From Lachnospiraceae bacterium (lineage in GTDB: Bacteria; Bacillota; Clostridia; Lachnospirales; Lachnospiraceae), in assembly GCA_017450065.1 (NCBI GenBank), contig JAFSYI010000014.1:1-64000 (forward strand): a stretch of 64,000 bases of DNA, given 5' to 3'. Below are positions 28,810 to 37,558 of this stretch, one piece after another. The notes beneath the pieces were generated by a model. That model had not been told where the DNA came from, ran no database searches, and worked only from the letters and a program-made list of their open reading frames with translations. Position numbers and translations under genes: made by a program. Each line of letters begins with the position of its first letter. Positions within the stretch are counted from its first letter, which is position 1.

Positions 28810-29706
28810 TCAGCGGAGCCTTAACAGGGAGTCCTTTTCAACAGCCCTGTTGCCGCTTAAATAGAATTCTTTTACAGCGTCCGGATTTAATTCATCGTTT
28901 ATCTCATGGGAAAGCGCCTGCCCGGGGTGGAAGAGGATCTCAAGATCCCGGCCGGAGGCGTCCGCCTTCTTTTCCATTGCGTTTTTCAGCTTTTCTATTC
29001 TCGGATAGTCCATTTTGCCGCTCATAAGAAGTCCCCATAAATACATTTTGGGCAGTCCCTTCCTTTGGCAGTATCTGTCGATCTTGCCGGCATACATGGC
29101 CAGGATAAGGTTCTTTACGGCATTTACGGGACGATAGGTCATAAACAGCCCGGGTTTTGAAAGAAATACGCTCAGAGGCTCTCTTGAGCATCGGATGTAT
29201 TCGACGTTATAGTTATTCTTATCCGTTACGGAGATGATCGCTTTCCATACTATGGGAAGATGATGGGTGTGCTGGTGACTGTCGATACGGAGAGCCTTCT
29301 GCCGGTATTTGATGTTGCTGGCCCTGGCGATCGCCATACATTTATTTATTGCGGGGATGCATCTTTTTATCTGCGCTTCGATCTCTGCCCGTATCCCGCG
29401 TCTGACTTTGTTTGCCGGAGGCAGTATATACGAATACAGGAATAACTGTCCCCATGAAAAGGTGAGCCGGTCTCCAAGTCCCGAATCCGTAAGGCAGAGG
29501 CCCTCCACAAGATTGATGTGCACGCTCATAAGCGGAAGGAACGGCATTGACGGAATAGCCTTATACAGCATGTCCATACATTCCTCAAAGCAGCCCGTAT
29601 TGGGAACAATGCTGATGCTGTCAAGCCTGCCTGCCAGCATACATTCAAGCATGTCCCCGGATGTGTTTTTGGTTAAAGCATAATCGTCCGCATGTATATC
29701 GGTCAT
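28810..29706 (-). CDS. ChbG/YdjC family carbohydrate deacetylase
   Basis: 298 residues. The start 'IHADDYALTKNTSGDMLECM' carries the family's Asp-Asp metal motif, 'MSVHINLVEG' has the conserved His, and 'RIDSHQHTHHLPIVW' the metal-binding histidines. 'EILFHPGQALS' near the C-terminus is also typical. Known members (ChbG) remove an N-acetyl group from chito-oligosaccharides; HpnK-type relatives act on other substrates. It is the last gene of a - strand set, four bases after a GtrB-like gene and downstream of a GtrII-like gene, so deacetylation of a lipid-linked or branch amino sugar is an attractive inference. Confidence 0.85.
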   Translation of the reverse strand: MTDIHADDYALTKNTSGDMLECMLAGRLDSISIVPNTGCFEECMDMLYKAIPSMPFLPLMSVHINLVEGLCLTDSGLGDRLTFSWGQLFLYSYILPPANKVRRGIRAEIEAQIKRCIPAINKCMAIARASNIKYRQKALRIDSHQHTHHLPIVWKAIISVTDKNNYNVEYIRCSREPLSVFLSKPGLFMTYRPVNAVKNLILAMYAGKIDRYCQRKGLPKMYLWGLLMSGKMDYPRIEKLKNAMEKKADASGRDLEILFHPGQALSHEINDELNPDAVKEFYLSGNRAVEKDSLLRLR

Positions 29707-29710
29707 TTAC

Positions 29711-30688
29711 CTATTCTTCCTCTGTTTCCCTGCATATTACACAGTCAATAAGATATTTGGGCCTGTTCTTAGTCTCGATATAGATCTTGCCCATATATTC
29801 ACCGATCACTCCAAGAGACAGCAGAATGATCGCTGACATAAACAGTGTTACAAGAAGCAGCGTTGTATAGCCCGGAACGTTCTTTCCCTGTATCCATTCA
29901 ATGAAGCTGAATATACTGAAGCCAACGCTGAAAAGCATTGTAATAAAGCCTGTAAAGGATATTATCCGTAAAGGCGTGATGGTAAAGGATGTAATACCGT
30001 CGGTGGCGAGCCTGAACATTTTGGAAAGGGTATATTTCGATTCGCCTCCCGTACGTTCCTTTACATCAAAATATACGATATCCGAAGGAAAACCGAGAGA
30101 CGGGATAAGACCTCTTAAAAAAAGATTGCTTTCGTTATACTCCTTCAGGGCATCGACCACCTTGCGCGATATAAGCCTGTAATCAGCGTGATTCTTAAGG
30201 ACCCTGCTTCCCATTACCTGCATCAGCTTATAGTAGGTCAGTGCTGTCAGCTTCTTGAAGGTCCCGTCGCTGTTTCTGTCGTTCCGGACTCCGTATACCA
30301 CTTCGGCACCCTTCTTGTAGCATTCGATAAAACTTTCCAGTGCGTTGATATCCTGCTGGAGATCGGCATCGATGGTTATTATGATGTCCGCCTTCGAAGC
30401 CGTCATGATCCCTGCCCAGAGGGCGTTCTGATGCCCTGTATTGCCGACAAGTGACACGACGATAAAGATATCGTCCTTTCTTGCGGCATCAGCCAGCAGG
30501 TTAAATGTATTATCCCTGCTGCCGTCATTTACGAACAGTATCCTGCTGCTCTTTTCTATGACATGTGACGATATCAGACCTCTTATCCTGTCCCTCATGA
30601 CAGAGGCGCTTTTAAGTATTATCTCTTCCTCGTTGTAGCATGGCACAACAAGATATAAGACGGGAAGCTCCCGGTTCGATTCTTTCAT
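29711..30688 (-). CDS. Polyprenyl-phosphate glycosyltransferase (GtrB-like GT2)
   Basis: 325 residues: 'YLVVPCYNEEEIILKSASVM', 'LFVNDGSRDNTFNLL', 'SLVGNTGHQNALWAGI', 'TIDADLQQDINALE', then the GtrB block 'RTGGESKYTLSKMFRLATDG' and two C-terminal membrane segments ending 'GEYMGKIYIETKNRPKY'. Such enzymes form undecaprenyl-phosphate-hexose on the inner leaflet. It follows the GtrII-like gene and precedes the YdjC deacetylase in one - strand operon. Confidence 0.9.
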   Translation of the reverse strand: MKESNRELPVLYLVVPCYNEEEIILKSASVMRDRIRGLISSHVIEKSSRILFVNDGSRDNTFNLLADAARKDDIFIVVSLVGNTGHQNALWAGIMTASKADIIITIDADLQQDINALESFIECYKKGAEVVYGVRNDRNSDGTFKKLTALTYYKLMQVMGSRVLKNHADYRLISRKVVDALKEYNESNLFLRGLIPSLGFPSDIVYFDVKERTGGESKYTLSKMFRLATDGITSFTITPLRIISFTGFITMLFSVGFSIFSFIEWIQGKNVPGYTTLLLVTLFMSAIILLSLGVIGEYMGKIYIETKNRPKYLIDCVICRETEEE

Positions 30689-30729
30689 TGATTCTCCTTA
30701 TACAGTGTATCTGTTTGGAACGGGTGTAT

Positions 30730-32295
30730 CTAATAATTGTCCGACAGCTTGACTACAACAACATCATTGACCATCGCACAGCATCCAAGCTCCGGAAAGA
30801 CAGGCATATTTCTTACTGTTTCATCTTCAAGAGCCTCTTTGAGCTTGTCATCATCGGCAACCATGATATTGATCCCCATCTCATGAGTGAAGAAGCCCTG
30901 CCATGACTGGACGACCCACCTCGTATCATCCGGACTCCATGTTCCCACCATGGCATATCTGTTTGCCTCGTCAAATACGAAATTCTTAACAAAACATGGA
31001 TTATCGGAGGGAGTTCCGACAAAAACATATTTGTAATACGGATGATAAAGATTATAGGTCTGAAGGGTGGAGATCACCTCCCGCGACAGCTCGGTCAGGC
31101 TCTGACGTCCCATATACATGGCCTGCTGATCGTATATTGTCATGATATAACTCCCATATATGAGAAGAGAGAGAACTGCTGCCGTGACTGCTTTGTATAC
31201 GCCGGACGCTTTAATTCCGGGAAGTCTGATGGCGGAAGCAAGACATAAAAGCACGGGAAGGCTCATACTTACCGGAACGGTCATCTGAATGGATGTGACC
31301 GAGTTATACGCCATCAGCAGCGCAGCATTTACGGCAAGCGGAACAAGGAGCAGCGATAATGCCATAAGAACAGCTCTTATCCTGCTTTCCTTAACCTTAA
31401 ACAGGTCTGACAGGCCATATGCAAAGCATAAGGCCAGAAGAATGAATGATATCTTATATATCCGTCCGTTGAATATATTGGTGCGCCCGATCACCTGCCT
31501 GAAGTAATTGACAAAATCACTGTAGGCATGTACCGTGCTGGTCGGAAGATTTAAGATCATACCGACAGGGCCGTATGAATCCGTGCCGTTATACGAATCA
31601 AGTGATACTTCGTAATACCACAGGTTGATATTTAAAAGCACATAATAAAGCCCCATACCGATGATCAGTGAAATAAGGCATCTTATTATAAATAAGCCGG
31701 TCTCTTTAAGCGCCTTATCACCTTTATACAGACATAAAGAAACATATAAAAGAAGTACAAGGCAGGTACATCCTATATCCGCCTGGTATAGACCCATGGC
31801 AAGCGCTGTGCATATGGCCGGGAACACAAACACTATCGCCTTTTTTTCGCATTTTATCATGATATAGGCAGCCAGAATGCTTAAAAAACATGATATCGCA
31901 AAGGTTGGTGACATATACCGGTATGAAAGTGAAGCGAGTATGCTTATATTGACCGTAAACATAAGAGAGGCAAGTATCGCGACAGCCCTGCTCCTTACAT
32001 CGAATATGTCAAGGACAAGAATAAAACCCATTATAAAAAACGCCAGCGCGATAACAGAAGTTACGGGGTCGGGACTCAGGAAGAATCTGCCTCTGTCAAC
32101 GAACCTCCAGAACCATCTGCCGTTAGACAGCTCATGACCGTTGGCGTATGAAACCGATCCGTGCCAGATCCCGTCGATCTGATTTACCAGCTGGTGAATG
32201 ATCAGAAGTGAATATGTAAATATGCCTGCCACCATATTGACGGCAAAAACCGGAAACCATTTTTTCAGTTTACTTATCTTTTTAATTAAATTCAT
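30730..32295 (-). CDS. GtrII family membrane glucosyltransferase
   Basis: A 521-residue polytopic protein, about eleven hydrophobic segments. The N-terminal 'HQLVNQIDGIWHGSVSYANG' and 'LSNGRWFWRFVDRGRFFLSPDP' after the first membrane segment are typical of the GtrII family, which moves a sugar from undecaprenyl phosphate onto surface polymer outside the cell. The C-terminal 'FVGTPSDNPCF' and following region form a small external domain. It is the first gene of a - strand operon with GtrB and YdjC, divergent from the flippase gene. Confidence 0.82.
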   Translation of the reverse strand: MNLIKKISKLKKWFPVFAVNMVAGIFTYSLLIIHQLVNQIDGIWHGSVSYANGHELSNGRWFWRFVDRGRFFLSPDPVTSVIALAFFIMGFILVLDIFDVRSRAVAILASLMFTVNISILASLSYRYMSPTFAISCFLSILAAYIMIKCEKKAIVFVFPAICTALAMGLYQADIGCTCLVLLLYVSLCLYKGDKALKETGLFIIRCLISLIIGMGLYYVLLNINLWYYEVSLDSYNGTDSYGPVGMILNLPTSTVHAYSDFVNYFRQVIGRTNIFNGRIYKISFILLALCFAYGLSDLFKVKESRIRAVLMALSLLLVPLAVNAALLMAYNSVTSIQMTVPVSMSLPVLLCLASAIRLPGIKASGVYKAVTAAVLSLLIYGSYIMTIYDQQAMYMGRQSLTELSREVISTLQTYNLYHPYYKYVFVGTPSDNPCFVKNFVFDEANRYAMVGTWSPDDTRWVVQSWQGFFTHEMGINIMVADDDKLKEALEDETVRNMPVFPELGCCAMVNDVVVVKLSDNY

Positions 32296-32438
32296 CTCAG
32301 ACTCCTTAATCCATTAAAATAATTTACCACAAATCAGGGGGTTTATCAAATCAAATGTAACTGACCGGACCGGATCGGATCCATACCTGATTATTCCGCA
32401 GGTTTGCCTAATGAATAAATCTATGTTAGATTATATGG

Positions 32439-33866
32439 GTGAGTAAGCTTAAGTTATTTGTGGAAAACTTCATAATATACGGATTTGGCGGAATAATAAA
32501 CAAGCTTATTCCGCTTATTATGATTCCCGTGATCACACGGCTTATGCCGGATTCGACTTACTATGGGATCTCGGATATGGCCAATACGGTCGTGTCCTTC
32601 GCAACTGCGATAGCCGTCATGGGTATGTATGACGCGATGTACCGGATGTTCTTTGAAAAGGATGACCGTGATTATAAGAAAAAGGTGTGTTCGACCACCT
32701 TTGTGTTTGTGCTTGCTTCGGCGGGCGCAGTAAGTATTCTGGTCGTTCTGTTTAAGGATGTACTGTCGAAATATTTTCTCGGATCGGCACAGTATTCGTT
32801 CATTATTTATTTTGTTGCCGTCAATGTATTCGTTGATTCGGTAAACACGGTCGCAGCCTCCCCGACAAGAATGCAGAACCATAGGAAGACGTACCTTACG
32901 ACCAATGCTGTGGGTCCTCTTATTTCATATACCATGTCCGTAATACTGCTGATGAAGGGACATTACCTCATTGCCATGCCTCTCGGACTGGTTGTTTCAT
33001 CCCTGATCATTCACGTGACTTATCTGTGCATTAACAGGAGCTGGTTTTCGCCGCACCTGTTCGACAGGGATCTGCTTAAAGTCATGCTTCCGATAGGAAT
33101 CCCCATGGCTGTCAATATCCTGACATACTGGGTGTTTAATTCCTGTGACAGGCTGATGATAACAAATCTTATAAACGTCGGGGAATCGGGAATATATGCC
33201 ATAGGTTCCAAGCTCGGACACGCAAGCCAGCTTGTCTATACGGCATTCGCGGCGGGATGGCAGTATTTTGCCTTTTCAACGATGAAAGAGGACGGTCAGG
33301 TGGAATCCAATTCCATGGTCTTTGAATATCTGGGTGTGATCTCCTATGTTATCACCATGTTTGTCTGCGCCCTGGGTTATGAAATATTCAGGCTTCTGTT
33401 TACCGAGGAGTATCTGAAAGGATATATCGTAGCCCCCTACCTGTTCCTTGCTCCGCTGCTTCTTATGCTGTTTCAGGTCATCGCCAATCAGTTTCTTGTT
33501 ATTAAAAAGACATGGCCCAATATGCTTATACTTATAGCAGGAGCTCTCATTAATGTGGGCCTTAATTACCTGCTCATACCCATGATCGGTATCGAGGGCG
33601 CTGCGATCGCGACTCTGGCAGGATATATTGCGGCACTGCTTATTGCCTCGGCTGTTCTGACAAGGATGAGACTGCTTAAGGTATCGGGAAGGTTCATGGC
33701 TGCAACGGCTGTGATGGCTGCCGTAATGCTGATATGGCGCATATGCTTTACCGATAAGATGCTGTATATGCTTCTGACCGCTGTTGCGGGAGGGGCTGTC
33801 ATAGTGTTATTATATATAAGGGATATTAAGATGCTGTGTGAGAAGATCTTGGGACGTAAGGCTTAG
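32439..33866 (+). CDS. Wzx-like polysaccharide flippase (MOP superfamily)
   Basis: A 475-residue protein with about twelve to fourteen membrane segments. The start 'ENFIIYGFGGIINKLIPLIM' and 'RLMPDSTYYGISDMANTVVS' fit the polysaccharide-transporter branch of the MOP superfamily. Family members flip undecaprenyl-linked repeat units to the outer face. I place the start at a GTG at 32439; no good ribosome binding site is visible, so initiation may be weak. Its stop codon (TAG) lies inside the repeat beginning at 33862, implying that the repeat's arrival set the C-terminus. Confidence 0.85.
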   Translation: MSKLKLFVENFIIYGFGGIINKLIPLIMIPVITRLMPDSTYYGISDMANTVVSFATAIAVMGMYDAMYRMFFEKDDRDYKKKVCSTTFVFVLASAGAVSILVVLFKDVLSKYFLGSAQYSFIIYFVAVNVFVDSVNTVAASPTRMQNHRKTYLTTNAVGPLISYTMSVILLMKGHYLIAMPLGLVVSSLIIHVTYLCINRSWFSPHLFDRDLLKVMLPIGIPMAVNILTYWVFNSCDRLMITNLINVGESGIYAIGSKLGHASQLVYTAFAAGWQYFAFSTMKEDGQVESNSMVFEYLGVISYVITMFVCALGYEIFRLLFTEEYLKGYIVAPYLFLAPLLLMLFQVIANQFLVIKKTWPNMLILIAGALINVGLNYLLIPMIGIEGAAIATLAGYIAALLIASAVLTRMRLLKVSGRFMAATAVMAAVMLIWRICFTDKMLYMLLTAVAGGAVIVLLYIRDIKMLCEKILGRKA

Positions 33867-33922
33867 CACCACAGAATTGTGACGCAAAGCTAATCCTTTA
33901 GGGCGAATGGTGGGTAGGATTG
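33862..33922 (+). repeat. Intergenic repeat, long form
   Basis: CTTAGCACCACAGAATTG (33862-33879), 23 further bases, then GCGAATGGTGGGTAGGATTG (33903-33922). The two outer blocks occur without the spacer, inverted, at 9-45. It starts within the flippase stop codon and is followed immediately by other repeat types. Confidence 0.65.
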
Positions 33923-33931
33923 CGGGTATTC

Positions 33932-33970
33932 GTCATAAGGGGTACCGCGAAGCGGTGGATTCCTTATGAC
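33932..33970 (+). repeat. 41-nt hairpin element, copy A
   Basis: GTCATAAGG pairs with CCTTATGAC, and the inner GTACCGC, loop GAA, GCGGTGG forms a second stem. It lies 86 bases before the GT2 start at 34056. The right arm contains ATGACATAA, a two-codon frame. Confidence 0.7.
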
Positions 33971-34016
33971 ATAAGTGCGAAGCACGGAACAATCCGTTAA
34001 TCATAAAAAAGTATAG

Positions 34017-34034
34017 TTTTGACCCCTAAATCAT
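34017..34034 (+). repeat. Conserved upstream block, copy 2 (core only)
   Basis: TTTTGACCCCTAAATCAT shares its core with 116-140 and 52380-52404. It lies 22 bases before the ATG at 34056. It is preceded by a small hairpin AAGTGC, loop GAA, GCAC at about 33973-33985, as in the elements at 40 kb. Confidence 0.5.
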
Positions 34035-34055
34035 AATATAGAAGGTAGAAGACGG

Positions 34056-35024
34056 ATGATCAAACTGGCAATAGTAGTGCCCTGCTATAATGAGCAGGAG
34101 GTACTGCCAAGTACAAATGAACAGCTGACCGGGCTTATGGCCGGGCTTGTTGAAAGCGGAAGGGTGACGGAAGAAAGCTTCATCCTGTATGTCAATGACG
34201 GAAGCCGGGACGATACCTGGAGCATAATAGACAGATATGCCCATGAGTACAAAGCCGTTCAGGGACTTAAGCTGGCCGGTAATGTCGGTCATCAGAATGC
34301 GCTTCTTGCGGGACTTATGACGGTAAGGAATGAAGTGGATGCCGCTATTTCGATCGATGCGGATCTTCAGGATGATATCGGCGTCATTGCGGATATGATC
34401 GATAAGTTCGAGAAGGGCTGTGATATCGTATACGGTGTCAGGAATGCAAGAAAAACCGATACCTTCTTTAAGCGTTTTACGGCGGAAGGCTTCTACAAGG
34501 TTATGAAGTTTATGGGCGCAAGAAGCGTATACAATCATGCGGATTACCGTCTCATGAGTAAAAGAGCGCTTGAAGGCCTGTCTCAGTTCAAGGAGAGGAA
34601 CCTGTTCTTAAGGGGTATTGTTCCCACGATAGGATTTAAGTCGGACTGTGTCTATTACGAAAGGAAGGAAAGGACGGCGGGAGAGTCCAAGTACCCCATC
34701 AATAAAATGATCACCCTTGCCTTTGACGGTATTACTTCCTTCAGTACCAAACCCATGTCATACATAATGGGAATAGGTGTGTTCCTGATATTGTTTGCCA
34801 TTGCGTTTGCCATATATTCGTTCCATTCATATGCTACGGGAAATGTTGTAAGAGGGTGGACCTCGATCGTGCTTTCTTTATGGTTTATAGGAGGTCTGGT
34901 ACTGTTCTCTGTCGGAATGGTGGGCCAGTATATAGGAAAGATATACATAGAGGTTAAGGAAAGACCGAGATATATTGTCGAATGCAGGGAGAAGGGTTCC
35001 GATGACGATGTGAAACAGGATTAA
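34056..35024 (+). CDS. Polyprenyl-phosphate glycosyltransferase (GtrB-like GT2)
   Basis: 322 residues with 'AIVVPCYNEQEVLPSTNEQL', 'YVNDGSRDDTWSIID', 'LAGNVGHQNALLAGLM', 'SIDADLQDDIG', the 'RTAGESKYPINKMITLAFDG' block and two C-terminal membrane helices ending 'GQYIGKIYIEVKERPRY'. It is a clear paralogue of the - strand protein at 29.7 kb. It should load a sugar on undecaprenyl phosphate. No GtrII partner is adjacent; the GT-C-like protein at 26.8 kb is a possible partner. The SDR gene follows by 20 bases. Confidence 0.88.
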   Translation: MIKLAIVVPCYNEQEVLPSTNEQLTGLMAGLVESGRVTEESFILYVNDGSRDDTWSIIDRYAHEYKAVQGLKLAGNVGHQNALLAGLMTVRNEVDAAISIDADLQDDIGVIADMIDKFEKGCDIVYGVRNARKTDTFFKRFTAEGFYKVMKFMGARSVYNHADYRLMSKRALEGLSQFKERNLFLRGIVPTIGFKSDCVYYERKERTAGESKYPINKMITLAFDGITSFSTKPMSYIMGIGVFLILFAIAFAIYSFHSYATGNVVRGWTSIVLSLWFIGGLVLFSVGMVGQYIGKIYIEVKERPRYIVECREKGSDDDVKQD

Positions 35025-35044
35025 GGACAGGGCGGTGGAGGATA

Positions 35045-36016
35045 ATGCAGGCTGTAGCAGTTTCCGGCTGTACCGGTGCGATCGGTATAGCACTGATAAA
35101 TAAATGCATAGAGAAAAACATCAAGGTCATTGCCTATGTAAGACCGGATTCCGAAAGACGGGACCGTATTCCCAAACATGATCTTGTGAAGATTTCGGAT
35201 TATGATATAAAAGAATTTGCGAAAATGGCACGCCTGTCGGGAATGGTGAAGCTGCCTGAGGTGGATGCCTTTTACCATCTCGCGTGGGCAGGAACAATAG
35301 GCGACGGACGTAACGATGCAGAGCTTCAGGCACTTAATATCCAATACACCCTGGATGCCGTAAAGCTGGCCAAAGCAATGAATGCAAAGGTCTTTATAGG
35401 AGCCGGCTCTCAGGCTGAATACGGCCGTGTTGAAGGTGTGCTCAGGCCGGATACTCCGGTCAATCCCGAGAACGGTTACGGTGCAGCCAAATTATGCGCA
35501 GGGCAGCTCAGCAGGATAATGTGTGCCCGCAATGATATTAAACATGTGTGGGTAAGGATCTTAAGTGTTTACGGTCCGTATGACGGTGACAGGACAATGA
35601 TAATATCCACGATAAAGAAGCTGCTTTCGGGTGAGCGTCCAGCGCTTACCGGAGGAATGCAGATGTGGGATTATATATACAGCGCCGATGCGGCTGAAGC
35701 CCTGTACAAGATCGGGGAGAAGAGTATCGGGACTCCGTACTCGGAAGAAGACAGGGAAGGAAAGATATACTGCCTGGGATCGGGACAGTCATATCCGCTT
35801 AAGAATTATGTCAAGATCCTGCGTGATACCATAGATCCCGGACTGGAGCTTGGATTCGGAGAGATACCTTATTCGGATAAGCAGGTAATGAAGCTGTGTG
35901 CCGATATTTCCGGACTTACCGGGGATACCGGCTTCGTTCCCAGGGTTCCGTTCCAAAGGGGGATCAAAGAGACGGTGGATTACGTTCGCAGACTGCAGGA
36001 TGCGGACTGTGGCTGA
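35045..36016 (+). CDS. NAD(P)-dependent SDR epimerase/reductase
   Basis: 323 residues, extended SDR. Nucleotide-binding 'AVSGCTGAIGIALINKCIEK', catalytic 'GAGSQAEYG' (Ser) and 'YGAAKLCAGQ' (Tyr-x3-Lys), 'RILSVYGPYDGDRTMI' and 'WDYIYSADAAEAL'. The overall pattern resembles 4-ketoreductases of CDP-dideoxyhexose pathways (RfbJ-like) as well as other sugar epimerases. Because RfbF, RfbH and RfbG at 12-15 kb leave a CDP-4-keto-3,6-dideoxyhexose, this is the best candidate in the window for the last reduction, giving a CDP-abequose-, paratose- or ascarylose-type sugar. That link is inference. Confidence 0.72.
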   Translation: MQAVAVSGCTGAIGIALINKCIEKNIKVIAYVRPDSERRDRIPKHDLVKISDYDIKEFAKMARLSGMVKLPEVDAFYHLAWAGTIGDGRNDAELQALNIQYTLDAVKLAKAMNAKVFIGAGSQAEYGRVEGVLRPDTPVNPENGYGAAKLCAGQLSRIMCARNDIKHVWVRILSVYGPYDGDRTMIISTIKKLLSGERPALTGGMQMWDYIYSADAAEALYKIGEKSIGTPYSEEDREGKIYCLGSGQSYPLKNYVKILRDTIDPGLELGFGEIPYSDKQVMKLCADISGLTGDTGFVPRVPFQRGIKETVDYVRRLQDADCG

Positions 36017-36062
36017 CTGACAGACCTGCTGACCGGCAGATCCGGAAAGGGACAGGATACGA

Positions 36063-37532
36063 TCAGTGCACAGAGTACCCTCCGATCGTTTTATCAAGAA
36101 CCGTATCATACACATAGAACGAAAGCGCGTTGTCCGGCATTTCATAACTTTCATACGGTGTTATGCACTGATATCCCATGGACCCGTTGGTTCTTACAAG
36201 AGTCTGTGACTCTCCGTCATCATCAGTCGTTCTGGAAAAGAGTAACCGTCTGTTCCCGTCCGAGAAGCCAATCCTGAAATCCGGCGCGGATGAAGAATAA
36301 ATACACTGTCCGCCGGAAAGGACATAGGAGGCGGGACCGGTAAGCATATCTGTACCAAGCCCGAGCTGTTCAAGATATTTAATGACCGACGGATCGGATG
36401 GCCCCGGGTATTCATTTGGTACGGAACAGAAGACCACAAGATTTCTGTTATTGAGAAGATCCAGGAATTTCCCGTCTGCACCCTCCGTTGCAGCCGTAAT
36501 GATATTATATCTTAATGTATCCTGACGCTGATACAGGGCATCCTCATCCCAGGAAGAATAACGGGGATCACCGCGGTGATCCGTGAGGCCGTAATTATCC
36601 GCAAGATACCGGCCCAGATATGATGTGAACTTCATATTGCCGCTGCGGTTAAGATGCAGTATCTCGGCAAGATCCGTCGAGAAATCAATTCCCATCTCTT
36701 TATACAGCTTATTGAAATCAATATAAGGAATACCGTACTCATCGGCAATATCAAAGATGGTGTTATACTTTTCCTGTTCTTCGTCCGTGGTTATAACATA
36801 GGGTGAGGATATGAACAGTAGAGGAATATTCCGTTCTTTAACATACCCGATTATCTTCCTCAGATATTTTTCTTCCTTTTCGGTGAGCTCATGACGGCCT
36901 GTAATGCCGGATACATCAGGCGTTTCAAACGGGACAACTGTCTCTCTTGCGTCGAATCCCTTGAAACGCACATCCGCCGAATAGTTCATGAAATCTTCTT
37001 CACTCAGTTCTTTATATTTTCCGTGGGTGGAGTTCAGCGCAACAAGAAGCCGCCGGAATGATTCCTCAAGGGCACTTACTCGGATGGATTCGTATCTGTT
37101 GGGATTCCTTTTTATACCATAGTTATTGGTTATGACCCAGTTCTCCGGCTGATAGTCGGTGGGGCGTATCCCGGGAGTAGTTATATCCAGTATTATAACC
37201 TCGGGTTTCTGGGTCTTCAGCCCCTCGACTATATAATGATAGCTGTTCCAGAAGGGCTGTTCGGCTGCCGCGAGGTCGAAAGCGGAAATACCGTATTCAT
37301 CCCATAATACACCCGTATTAACGTGGCAGAAGATATGTGAGCTGCCGACAAAGAGAGCATCCACGGTATTTTCCGGCTGCTTATAATAAGACTGCATCTG
37401 GGAAATGCCGTCCTTTGATTTAAGCAGCAGTATGTGGTCGACCGTTATAAAGGTTATAAAAAAGGCTGAAAGAACGATCAGCAGCTTTATTATATTGATC
37501 CTTTTTTTATTGCTGAAGAGCTTATCTGACAT
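36063..37532 (-). CDS. SGNH/DltD-like acyl-transfer partner, second copy
   Basis: 489 residues with one N-terminal membrane segment (about 13-32). Motifs: 'DALFVGSSHIFCHVNTGVLW' (nucleophile block), 'AAAEQPFWNSYHY', 'VIILDITTPG' and 'EILHLNRSGNMKF' (His block). The organisation matches the protein at 7.2 kb, but the two are clearly diverged. It follows the MBOAT gene by 26 bases on the - strand. Predicted to complete O-acylation of surface polymer outside the membrane. Confidence 0.75.
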   Translation of the reverse strand: MSDKLFSNKKRINIIKLLIVLSAFFITFITVDHILLLKSKDGISQMQSYYKQPENTVDALFVGSSHIFCHVNTGVLWDEYGISAFDLAAAEQPFWNSYHYIVEGLKTQKPEVIILDITTPGIRPTDYQPENWVITNNYGIKRNPNRYESIRVSALEESFRRLLVALNSTHGKYKELSEEDFMNYSADVRFKGFDARETVVPFETPDVSGITGRHELTEKEEKYLRKIIGYVKERNIPLLFISSPYVITTDEEQEKYNTIFDIADEYGIPYIDFNKLYKEMGIDFSTDLAEILHLNRSGNMKFTSYLGRYLADNYGLTDHRGDPRYSSWDEDALYQRQDTLRYNIITAATEGADGKFLDLLNNRNLVVFCSVPNEYPGPSDPSVIKYLEQLGLGTDMLTGPASYVLSGGQCIYSSSAPDFRIGFSDGNRRLLFSRTTDDDGESQTLVRTNGSMGYQCITPYESYEMPDNALSFYVYDTVLDKTIGGYSVH

Positions 37533-37558
37533 ATAAATCCTTTCTTCGCAAACGTTTT

